Positions 13,201-25,656 of a DNA stretch of 64,000 nucleotides are shown here, piece by piece (positions within the stretch are counted from its first letter, which is position 1; every line of letters starts with the position of its first letter). Source of the DNA: Polytrichum commune (lineage: Eukaryota > Streptophyta > Polytrichopsida > Polytrichales > Polytrichaceae). A program made the translations under genes and the position numbers. The stretch covers positions 8,618,001 to 8,682,000 of the forward strand of contig OX485806.1 in the NCBI GenBank assembly GCA_950295325.1, read 5' to 3'. Below the pieces are notes generated by a model, which saw nothing but the letters and a program-made list of their open reading frames with translations, was not told where the DNA came from and ran no database searches.

Positions 13201-16200
13201 AGAAAAGAACAATCTCCTACTAGTTGGTTCAATTAACCATGTGTACCACGGGGAGGAAATACCATTTGCAGGTGAACAAGAAAATAAAATGTGGATAGTT
13301 GCCTGTTACGAGTAGGGAACATGACTCCCAAGTAAATTAGTCACAACACTTCGATGGTTGAGAATTGGGAGAAGGTTATCTGCACACATATGAGAGACGC
13401 CTTCTTCGAGAGGACTTCTCCTTTGCACTAGTGGATTTACATGTTTGCACTTGAACAATGTGGCCAAAGAATATTTTACTTTGTCGTGTCATGGATTGCT
13501 TGTTTTCTTTCCTTATGCTGAATATTTTTGGCACTGAAGAGGGGTACTAGTTTAAGGTACAAAGTATGCCTCTTAACTTCTCTTCTCTGTTTGAATCTCG
13601 ACTGTTTGAACCCCTGAGATCTTAGAAATAATTACAGAATTAAAGTCTGTACATTGCTTCTTTAAAAAAACTGTCTTACAATCAGTGTTTTGTTATAAAA
13701 TCTCTTCAGAAGTTGGGGGACATAATGGCGATGGCATTTGGAGGTCGATACGTCATCCTCTTGATGGCAATTTTCTCCATCTACACAGGATTTATCTACA
13801 ATGAGTTCTTCTCAGTCCCTTTCTGTATCTGGGAATCTGCATACGATTGTGCAGATCCCTCCTGCAGGTACAAATTGAATCCCTTCATCGTTCCTTCCAC
13901 CTAAAGTCGGCTGGCATGATCTAAATTGGGTCTAAAAGGAATTTAGTGGATAGGCACATTTGTAAATGATTAATTTTCTGCACTATTTCCATACTCTACG
14001 TATCCTCTCGAAGGCTACCCATCAACATAGAATATTGTCCACGGACTAATAAGAATAAGGTAGTAATGAATCTCATATAAGAGAGGGATCTGGTGCAGCA
14101 CCGCTTCAAGGGCTGGACTCGTGAAATGGTCGTCACTTCCGTACCCATTTGGTCTCGATCCCGCGTGGCACGGGTCGAGAACTGAGCTCCCCTTCACCAA
14201 CTCCTTAAAAATGAAAATGTCTATTTTGATGGGGGTATCACAAATGAACTTGGGCATATTCCTCAGCTGGTGGAATGCCGCGTTCAACCATAGCAAGCTT
14301 GACATATGGTAAGCCGTTCCAACACCCAACCTGTAGCTAAGTTCCACCAATCTTGATGCTTTATATGTGGTTCAATTGTTGCCTTCATTGGTGGCTGACA
14401 TCCCACCGTTTGTGACACCTTCCTAATCTGTCCTCAGTTACTATATTTCCAAAAGGTAACAAGGCCAATTCCCACTCCACAAACAATTTTGGCTGTTGGA
14501 TCCCACTGAAACGCCTCACTCGGTTAGCAATTGCAAATCTTGTAAGAGGTCAAAATGAGAAATAGGCCCTCCCAAATGTGATGTTAACTATTGGCTACAT
14601 TTTTAGCATATAGTCCAGTCTCATTGTAACACATTTCTTTTTGACGTCCATTCTTAACTACAAGCCTTGCCATTAGACCACTCAATATAGATGTGCAATT
14701 AAGAGTGATGACATAAGGCCCACTTACATTACATTGAGCACCCTCATTAACACTTTAATCAAGACATCCATCAAAGTTGGATAGAGCTAAAATCAACCCC
14801 CAAGGCAGAGGAAACGTAGAAAGGTCTCCCCTACCCAGATCTAAATTGGGTAGACAAACAAATTTTGGGTACTTATTTATATTAGAGACCTAAATTTTTA
14901 GTGTGTGGTTAGGTGTGGATTTAAGAAGGGACACCAAAAAGACATGTCCCGGGGGGTGGACTTCATTGTCAAGTTGAACACCACGTGCGATGAAAAAAAA
15001 ATCTACTTTGTACATAAAGCATCACCAAAATGGGTCAAAATTTTATCAATTTTTTTTCATGAGTAGATATACACAATATCCATTACATAGTAAAAAATGG
15101 CAACCAAATCTGATGATTTGTTTTTTATATAAAACATATTGTTTCTAACTAGAATGACGCAGAATTGAACTAAAACAATTAGTAAAAAAAATGAAGATGA
15201 CTAAAAATTTCAAAAAATATATACAAAAGATATTATCAATGGTTATATATATCTAAAAATAATAATAATAATAATAAAATTATTTTAATTATTTATGGCA
15301 TATAATATAGGGTGGCAAACTTTTATTGCATGTAGTTATGAAATGTAAGAGGGTGGGATCGCCCTGAGAGACATGTATTAAACAAGATTGGACTACTCGC
15401 TCAAAATTTGTTAACTATATAGAGTTTTGTCAACATAATTTGGGGGACGTATATTATCATTTCAGTAGATAGTGAATAGCAAGCTATACGTATGAGCTTT
15501 GAAAATTATGAAGGAAATGGCTATGGCCTAGATGGAGATGTGCTAATCATATGTAGGAGAAGTGAGCTCATTGGAAAAAGTAACATTTGAAAACCCTATC
15601 CGTTAGGTTGCACAAATCTAATTTGCTGAAGTCTAAACACACACATGCTGTGTTTTATCTCAATGTGAAACCCATGTAATCGTGAGATTGGAGTTATCCT
15701 CTAATTCAACCAGATTTTTGGACGGAATTTGGTTGATTTGCATAACTACTTTCCATGTTTGGTAAGTTCTTGGTGCATGGTTGAAGTCAGTGGAGGTTTG
15801 AACGAGGAACATACTAAAACGATTCATTGAGGGCAAAATTCAAATTGGGATGCCGAGAGACACTAAAATAAGTTTGCCCTCAATGAACCAATATTCAGCT
15901 TGAAGGGCTTTGTTCGAACCTCCACACCAACTCCAAGGATACACCAAGAACCTATTGAACATGGAATGTGTTGTATGCAAACAACTCCGAACCAAAACTC
16001 CAGTTCAATAAAAGAATAGCTCTATTGTTTATTCAAAACAAGGTGAGGAAAACAGTAAATGAACATGAGGAAAAATTCTACTATTGTTATTTTTTATTTC
16101 TTGTGAGTGGGCTTAGTAAGAAGGGATGAAGATGTCATACCAGCTCTAAAGAGCAACTTCTAACAGGTACCAGTTCGTTCCCCAGTTGCTCTTCCTCAAC

Positions 16201-18251
16201 TCCTTGTTTGGGTACCTGTCCATGCTTATCCTCATCAAGTGGATTCAAGGGAGCAAGCCGGACCTCTACCACGTCATGATTTATATGTTCTTGAGCCCTG
16301 GCGAGGATTTGGGAGAGAATCAGCTCTTTTGGGGCCAGTCGTACTTTCAGGTCCTATTTACTTGACTTCTGGCTTGATTTTGACTACACTAAACATCTAA
16401 TTTAATATTCATCATTGACCTGCATTAACTATCTTGCAATCACTGGGTGGCAATCACTGGGAGGGAGGTACTTGGTGCTACATGACAAGTCATGAAGACA
16501 ACTGTAATTAACATGGCACACCAATTTTAATGCCACACTAAACCAGATGTTTAGTGTAGTTGAAACTGTGAGAAACTACCCTTCTAACTCAAGTACCACC
16601 CACAAAAAGGCATGAAATTCAACCAAATAAATTTTCTAGAGATGTTTATTCATGAGAATAAAATCAACCAGGCATGAAACCAAGATAGTGTAACAACTCT
16701 ACTGGTGTGCGTGCAGAGGCTTTTGGTATTAGTAGCAATTGTAGCAGTGCCATGGATGCTCTTCCCAAAGCCCTTCAAGCTGAAAAAGCTGCACAAGGAG
16801 GTGGGTCCTCATCCTCTTATATCTATACGCTATCGAATTAGCTTTGTTCTAAGCTACCCTTGCATAGTTGAAGAGATATGAAACTTCATAACACCCGGTT
16901 TCATGACGACATTCAAGAAATTAACAATCGGATTCTGACATTCAGGAAGTTGTTATATACTCAATGTATCTATGAACTTTTTTGGACATGCAGTACAATA
17001 TCTTACAACTCCCTGTATTGCGAGCACCCACCTAGGAGAGAGATTTTGTATGACAATTGACTACCGACTTGACAGATGGATGGATGGAGAGGCTTATTTA
17101 GTCGTGATATGATGACCACTTGTCATGTTTCGAGTCAATAACAAAAGTCAGCCTGTTTATGAATTCAATTTATATCTGGAGGGGCAGAAAATGCAAGGTA
17201 GAGCATACGGAGTACTGGGAGGATCAGACAGAGGATCGGACACCGATTCGGTCGACCTTGAGCACGAAGAAGAGGAGTTCAACTTCAGCGAAATTTTCGT
17301 ACACCAGATGATTCATACCATCGAGTTTGTATTGGGAGCCGTCTCTAACACTGCTTCCTACTTGCGGCTTTGGGCTCTCAGGTAAATTGGCTTGAAAGCT
17401 GTGTTGGTTTCTCCCATCAAACTTCCACTAAAAGGAAACGAGATGGTAAGACCGAGATGAGGTCTCGCTTCTAAGAACTTGACCACTTTTCAAGACTCCC
17501 AAGTCGATGATCAAATGAGATGTTCGTCAGCATAATCCTTCTATGACTGATGTTGGTTTTCGAAATGAAAATTGTGTTAATTGTGAGCACTCCGCATACT
17601 AAGATTTCCTAGGATTACCCGAGGATTTCTTGCTAAACTTGAGTGACCTTCGAGTGTTGTACTTCTCCAATCTTGTCCTTACCCAGTTGCAACTAGAAAC
17701 TAGTACCTCGCTTTCTGACTAACTGCATATCAATGATTGATTTGCAGCTTGGCACATGCACAATTATCAAGCGTATTTTATGAGAAAATCCTCCAACTTT
17801 CATTTTCGTAAGTTCATTTTTGCTTCATAAATACTTGCTAATTATTGTGAGATTTCTAGTGTTGCCCATGCTACTTATTTATTATGCCTTTGGACCCAAT
17901 TGATCTGAGATGGTGTCTTGGTTAGTTGTGGTGGTTTGGAACATACAAGTAGAGATCTTATGCACATGTGCTAAATTTGCATATGAGACAGTTTAGTGAG
18001 AGGCACGTACAAGTTAAAAAATTGTCGTCACTCGCAGGTACTCCAATCCGTTCACGAGGTTCATTGGCCTGCTGATGTTCATGATAGTTACGGTTGGTGT
18101 GCTCCTCATCATGGAGTCGCTGAGTGCTTTCCTGCACGCACTGAGACTGCACTGGGTTGAGTTTCAGAACAAATTCTACGTTGGAGACGGATATAAGTTC
18201 AAGCCATTTGCGTTCAAAGATATTCTAGGCAAAGACAACACAAGTGATTAA
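7249..18251 (+). CDS. VHA-a: V-type proton ATPase 100-kDa subunit a (18 exons, complete)
   Basis: Subunit a of the membrane Vo sector forms the proton half-channels of the V-ATPase that acidifies vacuole and trans-Golgi/endosomes. Exons: 7249-7371, 8098-8142, 8669-8791, 8980-9087, 9227-9346, 9659-9832, 10109-10246, 10704-10811, 11550-11657, 11916-12064, 12980-13133, 13710-13867, 14099-14308, 16167-16350, 16717-16800, 17188-17381, 17748-17807, 18038-18251. All use GT-AG and keep phase, giving 817 residues, the family length. The N-terminal cytosolic half has [15 protein letters not shown], the [11 protein letters not shown] block and [20 protein letters not shown]. The membrane half has [52 protein letters not shown], and the hallmark [20 protein letters not shown], whose arginine (about residue 722) matches the essential proton-path arginine of yeast Vph1. 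It ends [15 protein letters not shown]. The start lacks the few residues that often precede the first MDL motif in plant copies. Which isoform (TGN or tonoplast) cannot be told. Confidence 0.95.
7510..8021. mobile_element. 512-bp element with 18-bp terminal inverted repeats flanked by TTAA
   Basis: In intron 1 of the V-ATPase gene, the left end CCCCTAAGCGCCTAAGAG and the inverted right end (CCCCTAAACGCCTGAGGG when complemented) match at 15 of 18 positions. Each is flanked by TTAA (7506-7509 and 8022-8025). No protein is encoded inside, so it would be a non-autonomous element. A TTAA duplication is the piggyBac habit, which is unusual in plants; a PIF-type three-base duplication fits less well because the flanks are palindromic. 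Confidence 0.6.
14870..15420. repeat. Old dispersed repeat in V-ATPase intron 13
   Basis: The 1.86-kb intron 13 (14309-16166) is mostly repeat-like. The part around 14905-14950 (GGACACCAAAAAGACATGTC preceded by a GTGTGTGGTTAGG-like stretch) recurs, often inverted, near 35930, 47700, 48890 and 62500. An AAT microsatellite lies at about 15258-15277. No coding sequence is seen. Confidence 0.5.
15683..16030. mobile_element. Fold-back (long inverted repeat) element, copy 1, in V-ATPase intron 13
   Basis: Two arms of roughly 120-150 bases are inverted copies of each other: the left arm contains GAGTTATCC, GTTCTTGG and CATTGAGGGCAA, and the right arm contains their complements. The same element sits in the last intron of the tetraspanin gene (27321-27690). 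No open frame is present. Ends and target duplication could not be fixed exactly. Confidence 0.65.
16384..16559. mobile_element. Small inverted-repeat element (MITE) in V-ATPase intron 14
   Basis: The ends CTACACTAAACATCT and AGATGTTTAGTGTAG are perfect inverted repeats of 15 bases, 176 bases apart, and both flanks carry TTGA (16380-16383 and 16560-16563). It is non-coding. The internal CACTA string may be chance or may point to a deleted CACTA-related element. Confidence 0.5.
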
Positions 18252-19420
18252 TTACATCTCAAGAAGTATTATATCCGGTGTAGCCATCTGTTGAAGGTGA
18301 AGGAAAAGTGGGGAAGCGCACAGGTACCATATGAGGAGCTTGAAGAGTTTTGTTGTGAACCTCCAGAGAATCTATTCTGGTGAAATACCTATACCAAAAT
18401 GATAGAACCACAATTTTGTTGCAGAATACGCAGCATTGCACATCCATTGAAGAATGTATCATTGAACACCATGTATGATTCTCCTATCCAAGTCGGTATG
18501 ACAAATATTTTGATTTCTTACTTTGACAACACAGTGGCTATGTATTATTAAAAATCGATCAAGATGACTTGTGAGTTTAATTAGGAACTATGTGGACCTT
18601 CACAAACGTTTGTTCTGTGATAGTCCATGTAAGTATCGGTATACAGTAACACATGAACTGTTTAAGAATAGGCTTAGTTTAACCATCAGCTATCTCTTTA
18701 GCCTCTTGGAAATAAGATTCACATGTAGCAAGACATTGCATGAAGGATAATATGGTAGATAATGTCTATTAAGAGTGATGCACCTCATGTCCGTGACTGA
18801 ATCTCTTACCATAACAAACCAGCAGATATATCTCCCTATGACTACTTAGTATAGAATTAGCAGGTTCATTTCAATCAGTCATAGCATTCCTAAGCATGTG
18901 TAAGGAAGTTATCTTTCTATTCTAGCTTCAAGAATAGTTTCTAAACAAGGTCCTTCATTGCATGCATGAATGCCAAGCATAGTCAAGTGGCAAGACCTCA
19001 TTAGTTGACTCCTCATTGTTACCTATCTTCTTCGGACAAAGCCTTCCCCCAAGATTCAACTTAAAGACCTTGTCAAAAAGAATCTCGCCAAATGTATACT
19101 CTCCGTGATGCTTATCTAGGGAGAACACCCACTACACCACTGAAGAATGCTATGGTAATATTCTACATAAATGAATCCTTTCAACCTACACCTCAACTTC
19201 AAAAACCATGGACGACCATACACTTTGTTTCTGTCATCCGAGTGCGATGAGAGATGTGTTTCTTTGTAAGTGATTGATCATTGTTAAAAAGCAAAACCCA
19301 TCAATCAAAATCCGCAGAATCACTATTCACAAGGAAGTTAAAGGATGGAGATAGAGAAATTTGAACCAGAAATGCAATGACCAAACGCTGGCGTGTGTCT
19401 AGATAGCAACAGCAAGCGCA
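18252..19420. other. Convergent intergenic spacer
   Basis: This separates the stop of the V-ATPase gene (plus) from the stop of the unknown gene (minus). It should hold both 3' untranslated regions. I see no further gene or clear repeat. Confidence 0.6.
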
Positions 19421-22400
19421 TCAAACTGCCATTAATTCGGCTGCAGACATCTGCTCAACGACAGAGTCACAGAAGTCCACCAGTTCTAAAGAAATCTCGT
19501 CCACAGCATTGTTGATGAATTGCTCTGCCAACCTGCGTGGGGGTTGCCGAACAAGAGCTATCAGTTCAGGAGACATTCAGAGATTAATAATCTCTTTGAT
19601 TCATTAGTTTGTTGGCTCCCCTATCGAAACTTGATCCAATAGCACTAGTAACCCTCTCCCATCCCAAAAAGATAACCAAACAAGGATCCACGTCATGACA
19701 AAAGTGAGGTATTCCCTGGCTGCATCACTCAATTGCAAATTTGTGATTGCACTGGTGCAAAGGAGAAGTCTGCTTGAAGAAGGTTGCTCTCTTAATATGT
19801 GTGCACAAAACCGCCTTCCACTTCTCAAACATCGAAGTGTTGCAGTGACTAACCTATTTGGGAGACAGTTTTCTTACTTGCCACAGGCAACTTATCCACA
19901 TCTCAGCTCAAGTTCACTTGCAAGTGGCACTTCCTCCCCATGGTTCACATGGTTAAGTGAACTGATGACCAATAGGAGATTGTTTTTCTCTGCTTCTAGT
20001 GCCCCCATTGAGAAAAAAGCATCTCACATTTGGACCACCTATACAATAAACATTCACCACTAGCAAATAGTTTCATATACAAACTAAGTGACAAATTTAT
20101 CCAGATGATAATTCTCCGTGTCAGAAATAGGTGTTTAGTTTAACTGACCTTTCAACTGTTTGCTGAAATTGAACATCTTGCTGATTAAACCTTTCTGCCT
20201 CCCCATCTTTGTGAGCATGAGATCTAACCGTTTGTGAACCTCCTTGTGGTCGAGGTCTTAATGCCGATTTGTTTCCCCCATCATTCCAACTTAATTTTAC
20301 TCTGTCTTCTCTTTTAACGGGAGGATCTTCTGATTCACTCAAAACCTTTCTGGAATTAGAGGTTCTAATGGAAGAAACACCTTCCACTTTCTCTGCCGAA
20401 CTTGTACCTTCTAAGTAGGAACCCAAACATGATTTACTGCGACGCTGATTGAATATATGGCTTGTAGGTTTCTCTTGATTCCCACTGTCTTGTTTTAGTT
20501 TGTGAGGCACTTCCAAAACATTCTTGAACCTTTTTGTGTCAGAAGCTGGTGCACGGACTGTTTCTTTGCTCAAAGGAATCAAGTTTTGAGGTTTTGCAGG
20601 TTGCTTGTACTGTTCCTTTTGCTTCCTTGGAGGTGATCTGTTCCATCACACATTAACTTGGTTAAAAAAACCACAAGCTGAGTGATATAAAACCTCATAA
20701 CATTCTTGAGCAAATGTTTGGGTGGGCCCCCAAGATCTACTTCTTGGAGGTATCCAGAATAGAATTCCCATGAGATTCCTTATTTTCTGAGTTCCAAACT
20801 ACAACTGGAAGTAGGTAACAATGAGGTGAGGATCAATAGGATCTTGTCACTTAGTATATGTTTGACATTCATTCCTAGAAATGAGACCCCGATTTTTGGA
20901 GATTGGTTCCTTGAGCGGAAATAGAAAACAATCCATCTTCGTAATGTTCAAGAATGTTATGCCTGTGAAAAAACAAGCCTGGTAGACACTGCTTGTCCTC
21001 TTCAAAGTGGCCAAATCCTGTTGTGCTAGACTTCACGGAAATAAACGCATTTAGTCATGCCTATAAGTCTAAATGCCATTTCTCATCAAAATTAAACCAG
21101 ATGGGAAGCTGTTTCCTTCGTACATTATATAACATACATAAATGTGACAAGAAAGATGACACACCGTGGTGGTGATGATGTTGTCGGCAATTTAGAAATT
21201 TTCCTCGGTGACCCTGCAATTAGATAAATATCCATTAGTTCTGGAGACTTTGATATGTTTCATGTGTGCCTCCCTGAGCTAATGCATTATTACTATATGC
21301 AAATACTACACAATTGTGATAAAGTTGCACCAATCAAAGTGCTGTGAAAGAGATCTTTTCAAGTCATTTTACCCAATCCTTTTTTTGTGGTGTCACTTTT
21401 CTCTATCAATCTCTGGGGGTTGATCTGCAGGCCTCGCGATGGGGACTGCAACTCGCAATGTATGCAAGTCCCAACGCTGTTTTTATTATGAACGGTGAGT
21501 CCTCTTGCTCTTGAACTCTCAACTGGTGCTGCTGCTGGTGTATGCTCAAACCTTTTCTGACAGGTTTCAGTATGACGCTTTTGAACCTGCTGTCCTTTGG
21601 AAATCCTTTCTGTTTGTACAGCTGCTGCCGTCTGAACGTGAGAGACATTTTGAGCCCGTTCTGGATAAATATCCATGTGGGAAGTAGCCTCCAGGTCTAG
21701 CTCTTTGGGTGAGAGCCATCGATTTCGAAGTTCTTGTTCCTGTACATAAACGAAGACGCAGGCATGAAGGGTGTTTTAAGCAAGTCATAAAAGGTAGATG
21801 TTCACAATGACAGTCAACTTTGAGACTCAAATCAAAATTGAAAGATGGCATATCTCAACCATTTACAGGATCTGTTGCCAGCAGAACTGTGTTTCACACG
21901 GAAACAGGTTGCAAACAGACAGTAGCACCTCCGTCTATCCAGAGAGAAAACTAGAAAATGATGATTCCCTGCCAATTTGTAAGATCGCTGAGTTTGCATC
22001 CCACTGTCAAAGTGTTGTTTTTAAAGCATTGTTTCACATGTCCAAAGTCGGCAACCTTAGAAGCCATGGGCCCGGTGATCATTGTTTTCAGCAGATATGA
22101 CATCCTACTTAAGTTGACAATTTTGAAGACCACTTCAAGGGCTTCAAAATCTAATAGGTAGATGTGCACCCTTTCAGCATTATTTTTCTTCAATGTAACC
22201 TTACACACAGGACTGCCAGGACAAAATGTCGCACTGGAACCTAACAGGTTGAGCCGGTGAAATGACTCAGCTGCTTGGATACAGGGGCTGGGTAATCTGA
22301 ATTCAATATAATTCTCTATTTGTTATTTTATTACAACATGGAGTCATACGAGTGACAAAGATATTTCTTAACTTACAACGTCTATTATTTTGTCACAATA

Positions 22401-25400
22401 TGATGGAGTCATATGAGGACACAAATATTGTGTAACTTACAAATTCTCGAAGCGTTCCAAGGTATTGCTGCAACGGCTCTGCCCATTGCTCAAGTACTCC
22501 AATGGTAAACTGATCCTTTATACTCTGGAGCTCCTCATAACCTAGGAGATCCTCTGCTCCTTGCTTTGACTCCACGGACAGTATCTGTTGATCAATAAAG
22601 TTCTACACACACGTTCACAGGCAGGTTGGACATAGTGCAATCTTATGGGAATATGAATGACATTGCAGTATGGAGATAAGATGATTGATTTAACTCACGA
22701 GCTTCATATGACGTTGTCTAGCCAATTGTCAACCAGGACAGTTATGAGCATGTGGAATACTATCTCTGGAAGAGTCAGATGTAATGTAACCTGACATGAG
22801 TCGGCCTCAACAACTTGACTAGATGACCCTAGCTCTTGAGGGATTCCTGGCAGAAATGGCAACAGAATCCTCCCTGTTTGTACTGCAGCGTCTCTACTTC
22901 CACCTTCGTTTGACACTTTGTGTGAGCCTGCCAATTCAACGCATGAAGTATTAGAAGATATTTATACACACCATCATTGGTACAATGAGCTCCCTACATT
23001 ATGTACAAAAACTCTTCCATCCATGTGGCTAAGAGACTAATCATAGAAGTTCACCATAACCATACAAAGACAGAGACCACCCTGGCAACAACGTTTCTGT
23101 AGTTCATTCAAAAGAAAGAGCACCATTCTCAAGATCTTTCACCAAAAAAAACTACCATGTTTCCTCTCCAGTTTTCCAACTTTACTTGTGACATAAGACG
23201 TGGAATGACTCCTCGTTTTGACATTTTTTGTAGTCAAATTCAATGTCGCAGGGGCAGGTGTGGTGGAGCTAGTCGTTGCAGGAACCTGGGTCACATTATT
23301 ATGTGTCCCAACTTTGCGTTTGTTCTCTCTTGCTATGTCCTCTCTGCTTCTTGAAGTCTGTGTTGACCGGCTGCACAGTGGCTTCACGTCATCAAATTTC
23401 AACCATGCCAGAGCGGGTTTGGCAAAATCATGGGCAAAACCTTCATTTGCTCTTGTGTTTTTCTTTTGAATTGCATTCGGGGTGTTCCTCTGTGAATGCT
23501 CCACGACAAACTCGAGCAGCCTCTGAAAATTATCCTGCAGAAATCTCAACAGAGGTTCCAGCACATTTAGGTCACACAGGGTAAATAACATCCAATTAAG
23601 TCAAAGCACGACTGCAGAGACAATGGCACGCACTGAGTTCTGATTTCAAAAACACACGTTCATCAAGTCTCTAAATTTGTCTGTAATGTCCATCCTGGAT
23701 TGGAGGCAGAAGAACACAGAATGCATATAACATGCTATGAACCAGTCTGCTTTGATTTTCACAATACACATGAATGTGAGCATTCAGTTTGACAATTATA
23801 ACGACTAAACAAGTGTCTGATGAATATCGACAATTACATACATCTCTGACATGCATTGGATATGATAGTGAACATCTTTTCGAGTCAAGCTCAATCAAAC
23901 TCACAACTGCAGAAATAATGGCGCTCAAAGATTTCTGAATTAATCAAGTCTTATAAATTCGTCTGGAATATCCATCCTGGATTGGAGGCAGAATGAAGAT
24001 CGAGAGAGGTACCTTCTCACATGTGAACCTCAGGATCTCTTTACTCCCTGTAAGAGTTTCTCTACTGGGAATGACTAAATTCTCATTATCTTTGCTGCAA
24101 GGTATTCGCCGATTAGTAGAACGAAGCCGGCCGCATGTTTGCTTCAAAAGCTCAGGTGCTGCAGTGGCCGCGTCCCTTGTTGTAGCACAGATTACCTTCC
24201 GGCCGCACGTCGGCTGCTGTGCGAACACAGCAAGATCAGGGCGACATTCCGAGAGCCAGATATGGCGATCAATGTCCAGCCGCGCAAGCAGTGCCACTGA
24301 GGTAAGCTCCTTCTCTCTCTCCTTGATATTGTTCACAGCTTGCTCCCAGGCATGACGCATTATGCATCCGCAGTGCATGCAGCCCTAGGGGGGATAAGCC
24401 ATGATTCATAAGTCTAGGCTGTCTAGGGTGTTTTGCAGGTCCGAATAGGTTTCCATAGCTTTACACAACTTTCAAGACATGCTCATTCCAGTCACAACCT
24501 AATAGCTATGTCCCTCACAACCTCTGAAGTAAGCTCCTCTCTCTCCATGATATCGTTGACAGCTTGCTCCCAGGCATGACGCATTATGCGTCTGAAGTGC
24601 ACACAAATTCTCAAGACATGCTCATTCTGGTCACGATCTAATGGCTATATCCCTGACAATCATTCAGGAAACACATCCCTGTCATAAGTGCGAATTCTTC
24701 ATATGGATCCAGGACCTCTGAGCCACTTTCAATACAGAATTCTGCCAGAAACGTTGAAGCAAACTTATTCAGGAGATCTCCTAAGAACCTGCCAACTTAC
24801 TTCCTGAACCGACATTCTCCCAATTAAATGACTCCAACACGCAGGTCACATCCTTCAGAGCTCATCTCTTTCAACTCTATTCAACAAGATAATAATCACA
24901 AGTGATGTGTACGTGTAAGGGGCATTCAAGTTACCTCAGCTGATTCTCTCTCCCCTTCATATCATTCACAGCTTGCTCCCAGACATTTCGCATTAAACAC
25001 CCGCACTGCACAAAGTTTCAAAGACATGCTCATTCCTGTCATGACCTAATGGCTATGTCCCTCGGAATCCTTCAGAAGTCTCATCCCTGTCATAAGAGTG
25101 AACTATTCGTATAAATTCAGGGCCCAATGTCCAACCCACGTCCAATACCCTCCGGACCAAATGTTCATGCCACTATCAATACAGGATTCTGCCAAAAACG
25201 GTTTCATCTAAGTAAACTTATTCAGAAGATCTCGGAAGAACCTGCCGACTTATATCCTGAAGTGGCATTTTCTTCAGTAAACGACACCACCATGCAGGTC
25301 ACATCCTTCAAAAACAATCTCTTCAACTCCGTTCAACAAGATAATCATCACAATTGATGTGTACGTGTAAGGGTGCAGTCAAGTTACTTCAGCTGGAAGA

Positions 25401-25496
25401 CAGGCCGGCGGAACCAATTGATGACGTCCTGGTGTCCGCTGCAATTCTTTTTCTCGCAGTTAACATGCTGATGCTGACAAACCTGAAGGTGTTGAC
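19421..25496 (-). CDS. Unrecognised multi-exon plant gene, 5' end unresolved
   Basis: I do not recognise the family. Exons in transcript order: 25388-25496, 24522-24591, 24013-24384, 23156-23534, 22734-22927, 22441-22584, 21373-21739, 21165-21213, 20149-20637, 19421-19532. They join in phase to about 760 residues. Visible features: a Cys/His-containing start (HLQVCQHQHVNCEKKNC), a repeated WEQAVNDI/WEQAVNNIKEREKELTS segment, a Ser/Thr- and basic-rich middle, a stretch ending LEQWAEPLQQYLGTLREF that looks helical, then SPRK/SPPRK motifs resembling kinase sites, and an acidic helical C-terminus (EQFINNAVDEISLELVDF, then CDSVVEQMSAAEL). No signal peptide or membrane span is seen, so a nuclear or cytosolic protein is a guess. 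The donor after 22734 (GTTGAC) is weak. An extra exon copy at 24935-25005 does not fit the phase of the first exon. A telo-box at 25648-25656 suggests the promoter lies just upstream. Confidence 0.62.
23590..24000. repeat. Intronic tandem duplication in the unknown gene
   Basis: About 110-130 bases are present twice (around 23600-23715 and 23890-23995), each ending with TCCATCCTGGATTGGAGGCA. The copies lie in the intron between exons 24013-24384 and 23156-23534. A short frame in each (after CCTCCAATCCAG) is out of phase with the flanking exons, so I treat them as non-coding. Confidence 0.6.
24300..25390 (-). repeat. Tandem array of a duplicated exon with its intron
   Basis: Three copies of an exon coding for a W-E-Q-A-V segment occur at 24300-24384, 24522-24591 and 24935-25005. 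The separating introns are also copies of each other (shared AGACATGCTCATTC, TCCCTGTCATAAG, CAGGTCACATCCTTCA and GTGATGTGTACGTGTAAGG-like strings). A fourth intron copy ends at the 25388 splice donor. The unit is about 400 bases, with one shorter version of about 140. Confidence 0.75.
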
Positions 25497-25647
25497 CTAC
25501 AAATTCCCCCGGAGATCACCCTCATTTTCAGCTGATATCAGTCCAAAGTTTTCAATATCCCTCCGGGCGAATAGCAAAACAACATGATTGAACAACTTCA
25601 TCAAAAGGCATGACGAAACTTCTCTTGAGAAGAAAAGCATCAATGAG

Positions 25648-25656
25648 AAAACCCTA
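25648..25656 (+). promoter_or_regulatory. Telo-box (AAACCCTAA) near the 5' end of the unknown gene
   Basis: AAACCCTAA is a known element of plant promoters and 5' leaders of genes active in dividing cells. Here it lies about 150 bases upstream of the first exon that can be read. The function is inferred from position only. Confidence 0.35.

Noticed and set aside
23690-23995. Possible tiny duplicated exons starting after CCTCCAATCCAG in the unknown gene
   Set aside because: Their required phase does not match the upstream or downstream exons, which join directly in phase 0.
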